NCBI GenBank assembly: GCA_900541685.1
Contig: UQKM01000007.1
Location: 34,233-98,232 of the forward strand
DNA length: 64,000 bases
Direction: 5' to 3'
From: an uncultured Collinsella sp.
GTDB lineage: Bacteria > Actinomycetota > Coriobacteriia > Coriobacteriales > Coriobacteriaceae
The notes beneath the pieces are model-generated. The model was not told the origin of the DNA, ran no database searches, and saw only the letters and a list, made by a program, of their open reading frames with translations. Shown here one piece after another: positions 24,997-33,483 of the stretch (positions within the stretch are counted from its first letter, which is position 1; each line of letters starts with the position of its first letter). The position numbers and the translations under genes are program-made.

Positions 24997-25617
24997 TTAT
25001 TTGCGAGGCGTCAGCGACGTAAAGAGTCCGTGTTGGTTGCAGTAAAGATATATCCTGCCGCGCCCGGTAATATGGAAGCGCGGCTGCACCGATTGCTCTG
25101 GATAGAGCTTCTTAAAGCAGATGCCGTCCATAGTCGCATATGCCACAAAGCTAATGTAGTGATCCTTGGTCATGGGATGATCGAGCGTGACGTACCAATC
25201 GTCCTCGATGCGCTCGATGGAAAAGGCGTGGTCCGCGTCCGGCTCTTCGGCCTCCTGGGGAAACATCGTGGAGCCACAGCAGCTAAAGCTGCCTTCTCCG
25301 AGCGCGTGCACAACGTTTCCGCAGATAGGGCAAACGTAAAAGACGCCTTTGAGCATATTGCCTGCACGGTTGGCGTTGGCTCGAATGTCACCAGCCAAAA
25401 GCTCAGCCACGCTTATGCCGAGTCTCTGGGCCAAAGGCTCAACGAGGGAAATGTCGGGAAGGCCGCGGCCGGATTCCCACTTGCTGACGGCTTTATCGGT
25501 CACGCCAAGGCTTTCCGCCAGGGCGCGCTGGGTGAGGCCGCGCTCTTCGCGCAGCTGCTTGATGGCATGCGCTGCCAAAAAAGTATGGGAGGCATTGGTT
25601 TGCCGTGTCTGGTTCAT
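24997..25617 (-). CDS. XRE HTH fused to a desulfoferrodoxin-like domain
   Basis: A 206-residue fusion. Residues about 15-70 are a Cro/C1 HTH (LREERGLTQRALAESLGVTD, AVSKWESGRGLPD). Residues about 90-120 are a desulforedoxin-like metal site (VCPICGNVV, then CCGSTM). The C-terminus resembles superoxide reductase: DHAFSIE, DHPMTKDHYISF and a final YCNQHGLF give the four His and one Cys iron ligands. The catalytic Glu-Lys before the first His is Ala-Asp here. It may sense redox or oxygen rather than reduce superoxide. The start is uncertain, since no clear ribosome-binding site is seen. ATG 25617 fits the domain; the frame opens to 25674. Confidence 0.85.
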   Translation of the reverse strand: MNQTRQTNASHTFLAAHAIKQLREERGLTQRALAESLGVTDKAVSKWESGRGLPDISLVEPLAQRLGISVAELLAGDIRANANRAGNMLKGVFYVCPICGNVVHALGEGSFSCCGSTMFPQEAEEPDADHAFSIERIEDDWYVTLDHPMTKDHYISFVAYATMDGICFKKLYPEQSVQPRFHITGRGRIYLYCNQHGLFTSLTPRK

Positions 25618-25715
25618 GGGCTGTCCAATCAAATTGAAGAAATGGAGTGAACCGGTTCGACAGTCAGTATCCATTTGAAGGCCAGGCTCGACAACCTACG
25701 CTGCGTAGACATGCG

Positions 25716-25782
25716 CCAATCGAACGAGCGCGGTTTTTTGGACGCTCATCTCGAGCAGTCATTTAAGAGCGTCCCCAATGAC
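25716..25782. repeat. Relic of repeat unit B leader joined to a repeat A palindrome
   Basis: CGAACGAGCGCGGTTTTTTG and GACGCTC match the leader of repeat unit B, but its hairpin is missing. A repeat A palindrome follows at 25757-25782: AGTCATT, a GTCCCC-containing core, then AATGACC. Confidence 0.75.
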
Positions 25783-25860
25783 CACCGCATCCGGAGCAAG
25801 ACAACGCCGCAAGTAGAGGACGGACAGCGAGCGACGTCCAGGGCGAACAAGTTGGCATGA

Positions 25861-25901
25861 AAAAGGCGAGGCATTGACCTTCTGGTCATGCCTCGCCTTT
25901 T
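25861..25901 (-). terminator. Strong terminator downstream of pyrE
   Basis: AAAAGGCGAGGCA (25861-25873) pairs with TGCCTCGCCTTTT (25889-25901), with a T-run on the minus strand. A second hairpin, GTTACGCGGTTT with AAACCGCGTAAC, directly precedes it next to the pyrE stop (25944-25972). Confidence 0.88.
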
Positions 25902-25970
25902 GAATGACAAATTGTCGCCCTGGGCGGCGCGCAGCGTCAACTGGTTACGCGGTTTGGCAAAACCGCGTAA

Positions 25971-26651
25971 CTAACGGGCTCCGTACTGCTCGTAGTAGGC
26001 ATCGATGGCGGTCTTGAGTTCGTCATCGATGACGACCTTGCCGTCGACCTCGTGGTTGTAGAGAGTCTCGACGACCTCGGCCATGGAGACGATGCTCGCG
26101 ACGGGGAAACCGTACTTGGCCTCGATCTCCTTCTGCGCGGTGGTCACGCCACCCTTGCCGACCTCCATGCGGTTGAGGGACACGATCAGGCCCTTGATCT
26201 CGACATCGGCAGCAGCCTTGACCTTGGGATAGGTCTCGTCGATGGACTTACCGCTGGTGGTGACGTCCTCGACCATGACCACGCGGTCGCCGTCCTGGGG
26301 CTCATAGCCCAGCAGGTTGCCCTTATCGGCGCCGTGGTCCTTGGCCTCCTTGCGGTCGCAGCAGTACTTGACCTCCTTGCCGTACAGCTCGTGGTAGGCA
26401 ATCGCGGTCACGACGGCCAGCGGAATACCCTTGTAGGCCGGCCCAAACAGCACATCAAAGTCGTCGCCAAAGTTATCGTGGATGGCCTGGGCGTAATACT
26501 CGCCCAGCTTCTTGAGCTGATAGCCCGTCACGTAGGCGCCGGCGTTCATAAAGAACGGGGACTGACGGCCGCTCTTGAGCGTAAAGCTGCCGAACTTAAG
26601 AACGTCGGACTCGACCATGAACTTGATGAACTCTTGCTTGTAAGCCTCCAT
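25971..26651 (-). CDS. pyrE: Orotate phosphoribosyltransferase
   Basis: A 226-residue OPRTase, making orotidine 5'-phosphate from orotate and PRPP in pyrimidine synthesis. The PRPP-binding motif is VVMVEDVTTSGKSI (about 118-131). Substrate loop residues are in DRKEAKDHGADKG (about 96-108), and GSFTLKSGRQSPFFMN is the conserved N-terminal segment. The frame is open to 26735, but AGAGGAG before ATG 26651 fixes the start. It stands alone; no other pyr gene is in the window. Confidence 0.96.
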   Translation of the reverse strand: MEAYKQEFIKFMVESDVLKFGSFTLKSGRQSPFFMNAGAYVTGYQLKKLGEYYAQAIHDNFGDDFDVLFGPAYKGIPLAVVTAIAYHELYGKEVKYCCDRKEAKDHGADKGNLLGYEPQDGDRVVMVEDVTTSGKSIDETYPKVKAAADVEIKGLIVSLNRMEVGKGGVTTAQKEIEAKYGFPVASIVSMAEVVETLYNHEVDGKVVIDDELKTAIDAYYEQYGAR

Positions 26652-26780
26652 GCGGGCTCCTCTCGTAATCGCGTACGTGCCTTCCAGTTTAGCGCAGGCA
26701 AGGCGCGTTGCGGGCGCGCTTTGGGGCCTCGGCATTCTGTAAAGGCTTTGTCAGGGGCAATGGTTTTCCAAACAAAGGGG

Positions 26781-26809
26781 TTGACACGACAAACCCCCTC
26801 ATCAAAAAT
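26781..26809 (+). promoter_or_regulatory. Candidate promoter upstream of mgtA
   Basis: A consensus TTGACA (26781-26786), a 17-base spacer and AAAAAT (26804-26809). The -35 box is embedded in a small palindrome, GGGGTT...AACCCC, which could be an operator. Transcription would read the small frame at 26876 and then mgtA. Confidence 0.45.
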
Positions 26810-26875
26810 ACGGGCGGATTAAAACGGGTACGAGATACCCAAAGCGCGCCGCGCCCGGCCTTAAGGAGGTGTGCC

Positions 26876-26947
26876 ATGGAAGGCAGTCATAGTCGAAAAA
26901 CCTGCATGTCGCCCTCGGCACGCCGCGAGGATTCCGCGCACGCATAA
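26876..26947 (+). CDS. Possible 23-residue leader peptide upstream of mgtA
   Basis: The frame MEGSHSRKTCMSPSARREDS ends HA-stop at 26947. It is preceded by TTAAGGAGGTG, one of the best ribosome-binding sites in the window, five bases from ATG 26876. It lies 140 bases before mgtA on the same strand, downstream of the candidate promoter. Translated leaders control mgtA in enterobacteria, so a regulatory leader is possible here. The peptide resembles no known leader, and a relic of a larger gene is an alternative. Confidence 0.4.
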   Translation: MEGSHSRKTCMSPSARREDSAHA

Positions 26948-26968
26948 GCGCCAATAGTCGATCGTCAA

Positions 26969-27005
26969 AACCGCCACAAAGGTGCCTGTCCCCTTTGTGG
27001 CGGTT
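26969..27005. repeat. Repeat C palindrome with CTGTCCCC core
   Basis: AACCGCCACAAAGG at the left pairs with CCCTTTGTGGCGGTT at the right around GTGCCTGTC. It is the same element, inverted and with CCACC instead of CCGCC in the arm, as that at 47318-47360. The arm change is matched on both sides. It sits in the mgtA leader region. Confidence 0.85.
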
Positions 27006-27086
27006 CGTGAGTATGACGTGGGCGACATCTAGGTTTTTAAAGCAAATACGACACGTACGCTAACTCCCTTTAACAAGGAGGACCCT

Positions 27087-29855
27087 ATGCTGATGCTCAA
27101 AACCGCCACGGTACTCGAAGCTATCTCCAAGCGCCGCCGCACGGCGCGCCCTGCCGCTCACACCGGCCTGTCCAAGAACACCATATTCGCCGCCACCCAT
27201 AGCGCCGAGGACACTCTCGTACTGCTTGACGCCACGGCAAACGGCCTCACCGCCGAACAGGCAACCGAGCGCCTGGACGCCTCCGGCCCCAACACCATCG
27301 AGGCACCGACCAAGACGCTCGCCCGCCGTATCGCCGACGCGTTCATCGACCCCTTCGCCGGCATCCTCGCCGCGCTCGCGCTGGTCTCGCTCTACATCGA
27401 CGTGCTCGCCGCGCCCGAACCGCAGCGCGACCCCTCCACGGTCATCGTCATCGGCATCATGCTGCTGGTATCGGGCGGTATGAAGTTTATCCAAGAAGCC
27501 CGCAGCGGCAATGCGGCCGAGGCCCTCAAGGACCTGGTCTCCAACACTTGCACCGCTCTGCGCGACGGTGAGCGCGTCGAGATCCCCTTCGACGAGCTCG
27601 TCCCCGGTGATGTGATCCGTCTCTCTGCCGGAGATATGGTGCCGGCCGATGCCCGCGTCATCACCGCGCGCGATCTGTTTGTGATTGAGTCCGCACTCAC
27701 CGGCGAGAGCGAGGCCGTCGAGAAGACCACTGCCATCACCGTCGTCGAGGGTGCCGACAGCTCCGCGCTGCCGCTCTCTGCCTGCAAAAACATCGTCTTT
27801 ACCGGCACCTCCGTGCAAAACGGCACCGCTATAGCACTTGTCGTTGCCACCGGCTCGGACACCTACCTGGGCGGCATCGCCAAGATGCTCAACGGGCGCG
27901 GCGAGAAGAGCGCGTTTGACCGCGGCGTCTCGAGCGTCTCCATGCTGCTCGTACGCCTTATGCTCGTTATGGCGCCGGCCGTCTTTGCCATCAACGCCGC
28001 CACCAAGGGCAACGTCATCGACGCGCTGCTGTTCGCCACGAGCGTGGCCGTGGGCATCACGCCGCAGATGCTTCCCGTCATCGTGACCACGAGCCTGTCG
28101 CAGGGCGCCAAGGACCTCGCCCGCCGCCAGGTTATCGTCAAGGAGCTGCCGGCGATCCAAAACCTCGGTGCCATGGATGTCCTGTGCTGTGACAAGACCG
28201 GCACCCTCACCGAAGACCGCATCGTGCTCGAGCGCTATCTCAACACCGACGGCAACGAGGACGCACGCGTGCTGCGCCATGCGTTTTTGAACAGCTTCTT
28301 CCAGACCGGCCTCAAAAACCTTATCGACCTGGCCGTCATCGACCGTGCCGACGTGACGCCCTCGACTGTCGCGCCCGACTCCACGCTGGGCCAGAGCCTG
28401 CGCGACCGCTATACCAAGGTCGACGAGGTGCCCTTCGATTTCTCACGCCGTCGCCTGAGCGTAGTCGTCGCCGACGCCCAGGGCAAAACCCAGATGGTCA
28501 CCAAGGGAGCTGCCGAGGAAATGCTCGAGATCTGCTCCTTTGTCGAGGTTGACTGTGTCGCCCAGCCGCTCAGCGAAAATAAGCTCGCCCAGATTCGCAA
28601 GCAAGTCGCCGAACTCAATGCCGAGGGCCTGCGCGTGATCGCCGTGGCGCAAAAGACCAATCCGCGCTGCGTGGGTGAGTTTGGCATCGCCGACGAGTGC
28701 GACATGGTGCTGATGGGCTTTTTGGCCTTCCTCGATCCGCCCAAGGCAAGTGCCGCCGGCGCCGTCGCCACCCTCGAGGCCAAGGGCGTGGCGGTCAAGG
28801 TCTTAACCGGCGACAACGACCGCGTGGCCGCCACCGTCTGCGAGCAGATCGGCATCGACGCGAGTAACGTCTTGCTGGGCTCCGAGATCGATGCGCTCGA
28901 CGACGCCGAGCTTGCCGAGCGCGCTGAGAAAACTCATCTCTTTGCCAAACTCTCGCCGCTGCAGAAGGCGCGCCTGGTGCGCGTCATGCGCGAGCTGCTC
29001 GGTCACACCGTGGGCTTTATGGGCGACGGCATTAACGACGCCGCCGCCATGCGCGCGAGCGACTGCGGTATCTCGGTCGATTCCGCCGTCGACATCGCCA
29101 AGGAATCCGCCGATATCATCTTGCTTCAGAAGGATCTGGGCGTGCTCGAGCGCGGCGCCATCGAAGGCCGTCGCACCTACGGCAACCTGCTCAAGTACCT
29201 CAAGACCACGGTGAGCTCCAACTTTGGCAACGTGCTGTCCGTGACCGTCGCGAGCCTGTTCCTGCCGTTCTTGCCCATGAGCGCCCTGCAGCTGGTGCTG
29301 CTGTCGCTCGTCTACGAGATCGTATGCATCGCGCTGCCGTGGGACACCGTCGACGACGCCTGGACTGCCCGCCCGCGCGCCTGGGATGCCACGTCCATTA
29401 GGGGCTTTATGCTCGAGCTGGGCCCCGTGAGCTCGCTGTTTGACATCGCGACCTTCGTCGTCCTCTTCTTTGTGGTGTGCCCCGCAACCGTGGGCGCGAG
29501 CTGGGCAGAGCTTGCCGCCGCGGGCAACGTCGCAGGCATGGCGGCCTTTGCGGCGCTCTTCCAGAGCGGATGGTTTGTCGAGTCCATGTGGTCACAGACG
29601 CTCGTGATCCATATGCTGCGCTCCCCGCGCCTGCCGAGCCCGCGCGACCACGCCGCGCCCGCGCTGTGCGCCCTCACCGTGCTGGGTCTGGCACTCGTCA
29701 CCTGGCTGCCGGCAAGCCCCATCGCCGATGCGCTGGGCCTCATGCCGCTGCCGCCGAGCTTTTTCGCGCTGCTCATCGGCATCGTCGCCGCCTACATCGC
29801 GCTCACCCAGCTGGCAAAGCGCCGCTACATTGCCCGCCACGGCGAGCTACTGTAG
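27087..29855 (+). CDS. mgtA: Magnesium-transporting P-type ATPase MgtA
   Basis: A 922-residue P3B-type ATPase importing magnesium across the membrane. N-terminal actuator region, TGES in SALTGESEAVEK (about 206-217), phosphorylation motif CDKTGTLTEDR (about 370-380), VLTGDNDRVA (about 572) and hinge FMGDGINDAAAMRASD (about 645-660). About ten membrane segments: two before and two after the actuator, six at the C-terminus (YEIVCIALPWD, FFVVCPATVG). Length and motifs match the MgtA/MgtB family. GGAGG precedes ATG 27087. The 435-base leader contains no recognisable M-box. Confidence 0.95.
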   Translation: MLMLKTATVLEAISKRRRTARPAAHTGLSKNTIFAATHSAEDTLVLLDATANGLTAEQATERLDASGPNTIEAPTKTLARRIADAFIDPFAGILAALALVSLYIDVLAAPEPQRDPSTVIVIGIMLLVSGGMKFIQEARSGNAAEALKDLVSNTCTALRDGERVEIPFDELVPGDVIRLSAGDMVPADARVITARDLFVIESALTGESEAVEKTTAITVVEGADSSALPLSACKNIVFTGTSVQNGTAIALVVATGSDTYLGGIAKMLNGRGEKSAFDRGVSSVSMLLVRLMLVMAPAVFAINAATKGNVIDALLFATSVAVGITPQMLPVIVTTSLSQGAKDLARRQVIVKELPAIQNLGAMDVLCCDKTGTLTEDRIVLERYLNTDGNEDARVLRHAFLNSFFQTGLKNLIDLAVIDRADVTPSTVAPDSTLGQSLRDRYTKVDEVPFDFSRRRLSVVVADAQGKTQMVTKGAAEEMLEICSFVEVDCVAQPLSENKLAQIRKQVAELNAEGLRVIAVAQKTNPRCVGEFGIADECDMVLMGFLAFLDPPKASAAGAVATLEAKGVAVKVLTGDNDRVAATVCEQIGIDASNVLLGSEIDALDDAELAERAEKTHLFAKLSPLQKARLVRVMRELLGHTVGFMGDGINDAAAMRASDCGISVDSAVDIAKESADIILLQKDLGVLERGAIEGRRTYGNLLKYLKTTVSSNFGNVLSVTVASLFLPFLPMSALQLVLLSLVYEIVCIALPWDTVDDAWTARPRAWDATSIRGFMLELGPVSSLFDIATFVVLFFVVCPATVGASWAELAAAGNVAGMAAFAALFQSGWFVESMWSQTLVIHMLRSPRLPSPRDHAAPALCALTVLGLALVTWLPASPIADALGLMPLPPSFFALLIGIVAAYIALTQLAKRRYIARHGELL

Positions 29856-29915
29856 CGCCCGAATTGTGGCGCGCGACCCATCAGGCGGTCAAAAAGTCCC
29901 GTCTCAAGTTAAACC

Positions 29916-30000
29916 ACTCATTTAAGCACGTCCCCAATGAGTGCGACGGAATGGCTCCCCTTGGCAGCTTAAAGCCGTCATGCAGGAACCATTCCGTCGC
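29916..30000. repeat. Repeat A palindrome followed by a second hairpin
   Basis: ACTCATTTAAGCACGTCCCC ending in AATGAGT (29916-29942) is a repeat A copy. It is followed at once by GCGACGGAATGG (29943-29954) pairing with CCATTCCGTCGC (29989-30000). They lie between the convergent ends of mgtA and the DUF4038 gene and may serve both as terminators. Confidence 0.8.
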
Positions 30001-30044
30001 AGCCTAATGAAAGGGACTGGGTTGTAAATGTTGGAGAAGAGCCG

Positions 30045-31358
30045 TTAGCGCCCGGGGGCCAGGATCACCAGAGCGTCGTGCTCAAAGGGATGCTGAGCCA
30101 CGCGCACGGTGCCGTCACCGTTATCGCGGACGGGCAGCTTGGCGATGCGCTTGTCCTCCATGTCGAGGACCGTCGCCGTCCAGCCGCGCGCGCCGTCGAG
30201 CTTAAACTTGAGCGCCGTGGTGCGCGGCAGGTACGTGACGACGCGATCGCCAACGCGCGCCACACGAATGGCCTCGCGCGCGTCATCGAGCAGCTCCTGC
30301 GCCGGAACCACGGCAAGCGCGTCGTCGGCAGCCGTGGCACCCAGGCCGGCAAGCACATGCTCAATCGCGCCAAAGTCCCACACGCCCGCAAACTGCAGGC
30401 ACTCTTGCCAGCGGAACGGCATGTCGAAGCCCTCGCCCAGCACCGAGCCTTGGCTGCGCGATGTCTGCCAGTTCCAAACGCCGTGTGCGCCGTAAGTTAC
30501 GCCGGCACCGGCGCCGGCAAGAATCGACGACCATACGCTCGCGCGGCAATCCTGCGCGGTGAAGCGCCAGTACACATTGCGCGACGCACCCATCTGCTCG
30601 TAACAAGGCTCAGAGTTGACCATCGGCTTTTTAGGGTAGTTGGCGATAAAGTCCTGCGGCAGACGCCATGCCTCGGGCTGGCCCTCGTAGTTGTGGCCGG
30701 GCTGGAACATATAAAAGTCCAGACGGTCCAGATACTGCGCCGGAATGGTGCGATTGGCGCGGTTGATATGCATGGTGCGCAGCGCCTCGGGCGCGCGCTT
30801 GACGACCTCGTCGAGCGCGTCCTCGTAATAGGCGATCGCCTCGTCGCCGGCAAAGTCGGTATCGCCCGTCACCACGTAGACGGGGTTGAACTCGCCCAGG
30901 TTCTCGACGACGCGGGCAACGTGGGCACGGACCTCCTCACGCGGCATAACCTCGGCGCCGCAACGCTCGGCGATCTTGGCACCCCAGGTACCGGGCACGT
31001 AGTTGCACCACATAAGCACGAGCGCCGGACGGATGCCGTGCTCGACGGCAGCACGGCACATGGCGGCGGCGCGGTCCCAATATGCCTGGTTGGGACGGGA
31101 CCAATCAAAGTGCACGCCGTCCTCGCTGGCATAGGGCCAAATGCCCAGGTCGGGGCAGCAGCGGTCCCACTGCGGCAGCGTGTTGATCTGCAGCACATTC
31201 ATGCCCTGCTCGGCACGGCGGGTCAGGTAGTAGTCCCAGTCATCCTCGGCAATGCTCGTAAATGCGCTCCAGCACGTATCGGCAAACCAGAAGAACGGTT
31301 TGCCCTCGCACAAAAAGCCGTCCTGGCGACCGTTGACGGTCAGCTTTCCCAAACTCAT
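30045..31358 (-). CDS. DUF4038-family glycosidase (GH140 apiosidase-like)
   Basis: A 437-residue cytoplasmic protein of the DUF4038 family, which includes GH140 beta-1,2-apiosidases. The start GKPFFWFADTCWSAFTSIAE and GMNVLQINTLPQWD are typical of its TIM barrel. VVTGDTDF (about 165) and MVNSEPCYEQM (about 243) supply acidic residues suitable as catalytic pair. The C-terminal part (about 345-437) matches the small beta domain (Collagen_bind_2) usual in this family. The lack of a signal peptide is unusual; characterised relatives are exported. An AAGGA site favours ATG 31358 over an ATG six bases earlier. It is downstream of a PTS EIIBC gene, past a hairpin. Confidence 0.82.
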   Translation of the reverse strand: MSLGKLTVNGRQDGFLCEGKPFFWFADTCWSAFTSIAEDDWDYYLTRRAEQGMNVLQINTLPQWDRCCPDLGIWPYASEDGVHFDWSRPNQAYWDRAAAMCRAAVEHGIRPALVLMWCNYVPGTWGAKIAERCGAEVMPREEVRAHVARVVENLGEFNPVYVVTGDTDFAGDEAIAYYEDALDEVVKRAPEALRTMHINRANRTIPAQYLDRLDFYMFQPGHNYEGQPEAWRLPQDFIANYPKKPMVNSEPCYEQMGASRNVYWRFTAQDCRASVWSSILAGAGAGVTYGAHGVWNWQTSRSQGSVLGEGFDMPFRWQECLQFAGVWDFGAIEHVLAGLGATAADDALAVVPAQELLDDAREAIRVARVGDRVVTYLPRTTALKFKLDGARGWTATVLDMEDKRIAKLPVRDNGDGTVRVAQHPFEHDALVILAPGR

Positions 31359-31493
31359 CTGCATGTCCTTTCGTTTGATAAAGGATTTGCGAACCGCCGG
31401 GGGCTTTCGCGGTAACCCCGTGCGAAAGCCCCTGCCGCTTGGCAAACCCTCGCGGGCGAATCCCGTCCGCCCCATCAGTCTACCTTGCAAGAA

Positions 31494-31525
31494 GGGCCCC
31501 GCCGGGCTTACGCCTGACGGGGCCC
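31494..31525 (-). terminator. Terminator-like hairpin between EIIBC and DUF4038 genes
   Basis: GGGCCCCG (31494-31501) pairs with CGGGGCCC (31518-31525), followed on the minus strand by TTCTTG. It may reduce but not abolish read-through into the glycosidase gene. Confidence 0.65.
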
Positions 31526-31566
31526 TGTCGTGTAGGTGAGGTCATATGTGACCGAACGGTTTGGCC

Positions 31567-32994
31567 TTAGGCCTCCATCTCGGCGAGTTCCTCCTTGGAG
31601 AAGCCGCAGGCAAAGACGACGGCAGCGGCGATGACAAAGGAGATTGCCATACCAACGATAGCCCAGACGGTGTTCATCTGGCCACCCTGCAGGTAGTTGG
31701 TGAAGACCAGGAAGTTGGACGCACCGCCTGCGAGGTAGTAGGTAACCCCCATGAGGCCGGAGAACACAGCGCCGATAGCACCGCCGATGAACATGCCAAA
31801 CATGGTGCGACGGAAGCGCATGAGGATGCCGAAGAGCGCGGGCTCGGTGACGCCGCCGGCGATGGCGGAGATGACGTAACCGATGGCGAGAGACTTCTCG
31901 TCGGGGTTCTTCATCTTGAGGAAGGCACCGAAGGCGCAGCCCCAGACAGCGGCCATAGCGCAGTTGGTGGAAACGAAGACGAAGGGATCGTAACCGGCAG
32001 CGATGATCTGAACCTGGGCGAGCAGGATGACGGGCATGTGCATGCCGCAGACCACGAAGAGCTGCCAGAAGGCGCCGAGGACGGCCATGACGATCAGAAT
32101 ACCGATGCCGCCAAGATCAGCAAGGCCGAAGAGCGCGTTAGCGATCAGCGTACCGATCTCGTTGCCGATGGGGGCGAGGACGATGAAGGCAATGGGGATC
32201 GTGACGATCATGGTGCAGAACGGCGTGAAGACCGTGGAGAGCACGTCGGGCATGACCTTCTTAAAGAACTTCTCGACGAAGTAGAGGACAGGCACCGAAA
32301 GGATGATCGGCAGGACGGACTGCTGATAGTTGGCAGCAGCGATCTGGATGCCGTAGACGGAGATGATGCCGCCGCCCTCCTGGGTGGCGACGCTCACCAC
32401 GGAAGGAGCCATGAGGGCGCCACCGAGCAGCATGCCGAGCACCGGGCTGGCGCCGAGCTTCTTAGCCGCGGCATAACCCAGGTAGATGGGGATAAAGGTG
32501 AACGTGGCCTCGTACAGCGTGGTGTAGAGGAACGTATAGGTCGGGTCGTCGGCCGAGAGCACACCGAGCATGGTGGGGCCGAGGACGGCCGCGATGGTAC
32601 GGAACAGACCGCCGGCCATGAGCAGCGGGATGAGCTGGGTCATGGAGCCCGACAGATAGTCGAGGATGATATTGGGCAGGTTCTTGAGCTCGAACTTCTC
32701 CTTGGGAGCATCGAGGTTCTCGTTGACGGCCTCACCCTGCTTGACACCGGAGATGGCGACGAGCTCGGCGAGCACCTTGGGCACGTTCTGGCCGATGATG
32801 ACCTGGAGCTGGCTGCCGGCAAACTGGCAACCCAGAACACCCTTGACCTTCTTGATCTTCTCCACGTCGGCCTTGCTGTTATCCTTGAGCGTCAGACGCA
32901 GGCGCGTCATGCAGTTGGTGGCAACGGAAACATTCTCCGCACCGCCCACGAGTTCGAGGACATCGGTGGCAATCTGCTTGTTATCTACTGCCAT
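31567..32994 (-). CDS. PTS EIIBC, beta-glucoside type
   Basis: A 475-residue two-domain PTS permease. The IIB domain (about 1-90) has the phosphocysteine in VATNCMTRLRL (about 27). The IIC domain follows with about ten membrane segments, the conserved GGVTEPALFGI (about 370) and GMHMPVIL. There is no IIA domain; the separate EIIA-Glc at 17.0 kb could supply phosphate. GGAGGGG precedes ATG 32994. The 490-base divergent region upstream contains three TAAACA/TGTTTA palindromes. It is probably expressed with the DUF4038 glycosidase, suggesting that the imported compound is a phosphorylated glycoside. Confidence 0.93.
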   Translation of the reverse strand: MAVDNKQIATDVLELVGGAENVSVATNCMTRLRLTLKDNSKADVEKIKKVKGVLGCQFAGSQLQVIIGQNVPKVLAELVAISGVKQGEAVNENLDAPKEKFELKNLPNIILDYLSGSMTQLIPLLMAGGLFRTIAAVLGPTMLGVLSADDPTYTFLYTTLYEATFTFIPIYLGYAAAKKLGASPVLGMLLGGALMAPSVVSVATQEGGGIISVYGIQIAAANYQQSVLPIILSVPVLYFVEKFFKKVMPDVLSTVFTPFCTMIVTIPIAFIVLAPIGNEIGTLIANALFGLADLGGIGILIVMAVLGAFWQLFVVCGMHMPVILLAQVQIIAAGYDPFVFVSTNCAMAAVWGCAFGAFLKMKNPDEKSLAIGYVISAIAGGVTEPALFGILMRFRRTMFGMFIGGAIGAVFSGLMGVTYYLAGGASNFLVFTNYLQGGQMNTVWAIVGMAISFVIAAAVVFACGFSKEELAEMEA

Positions 32995-33100
32995 GGGACC
33001 CCTCCCCATATCTTCGTGTGCCAGCCCCCTTGGGCTTAGGCACGCCTTTGGCCCGGCGACTATAACCCCTTACGGTTGCCGGACCCTTGGATACGCTTTT

Positions 33101-33117
33101 GTAAACAAGGTGTTTAC
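33101..33117. promoter_or_regulatory. Candidate LacI operator 1 (EIIBC promoter)
   Basis: GTAAACAAGGTGTTTAC is an inverted repeat with seven-base arms and a three-base centre, about 107 bases before the EIIBC start. More half-sites (CGTTTAC, TAGTTTAC) follow to 33144. Confidence 0.6.
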
Positions 33118-33336
33118 TGAACGTTTACGGGCTTTAGTTTACACGGAGCGCCGAATTTATGGCAATTTTGCCGTCTACAGTCCGGTGAACGGTAGGAAAT
33201 CGGGGGTGAACGTATTTAAATGGCAGAAGATGGTCTCTTTGGCCATCTATTCATATATAGCTCTTTACGTGGCTTTTATTTTGATAAACACCTCGCTGAC
33301 CTGTTACCTCATCAGCAGAAGCCCTGCTAGAAGTTA

Positions 33337-33352
33337 GTAAACATATGTTTAG
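33337..33352. promoter_or_regulatory. Candidate LacI operator 2 (esterase promoter)
   Basis: GTAAACATATGTTTAG is a nearly perfect palindrome in the EIIBC/esterase divergent region. Confidence 0.65.
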
Positions 33353-33417
33353 TGGTTCATTGCGTGTTCAGTTTTGCCGTTTACCGAGTTTATCTGCTTG
33401 TTCTGCAATTCTGGATT

Positions 33418-33437
33418 AAACTAAACATGTTTAGTTT
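33418..33437. promoter_or_regulatory. Candidate LacI operator 3, perfect 20-base palindrome
   Basis: AAACTAAACATGTTTAGTTT is perfectly self-complementary and lies 47 bases before the esterase start. It is the best copy of the motif also seen near the isomerase and lacI promoters. The rest of 32995-33483 holds no credible gene. Confidence 0.75.
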
Positions 33438-33483
33438 GTATTGCCGCAGATGCCAGGCATTCGCGGCGCAAGGGAGGCAGCTC

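Noticed and set aside
26652..27086. M-box magnesium riboswitch upstream of mgtA
   Set aside because: The conserved M-box segments were not found by eye; only a promoter, a small frame and a repeat C palindrome are visible.
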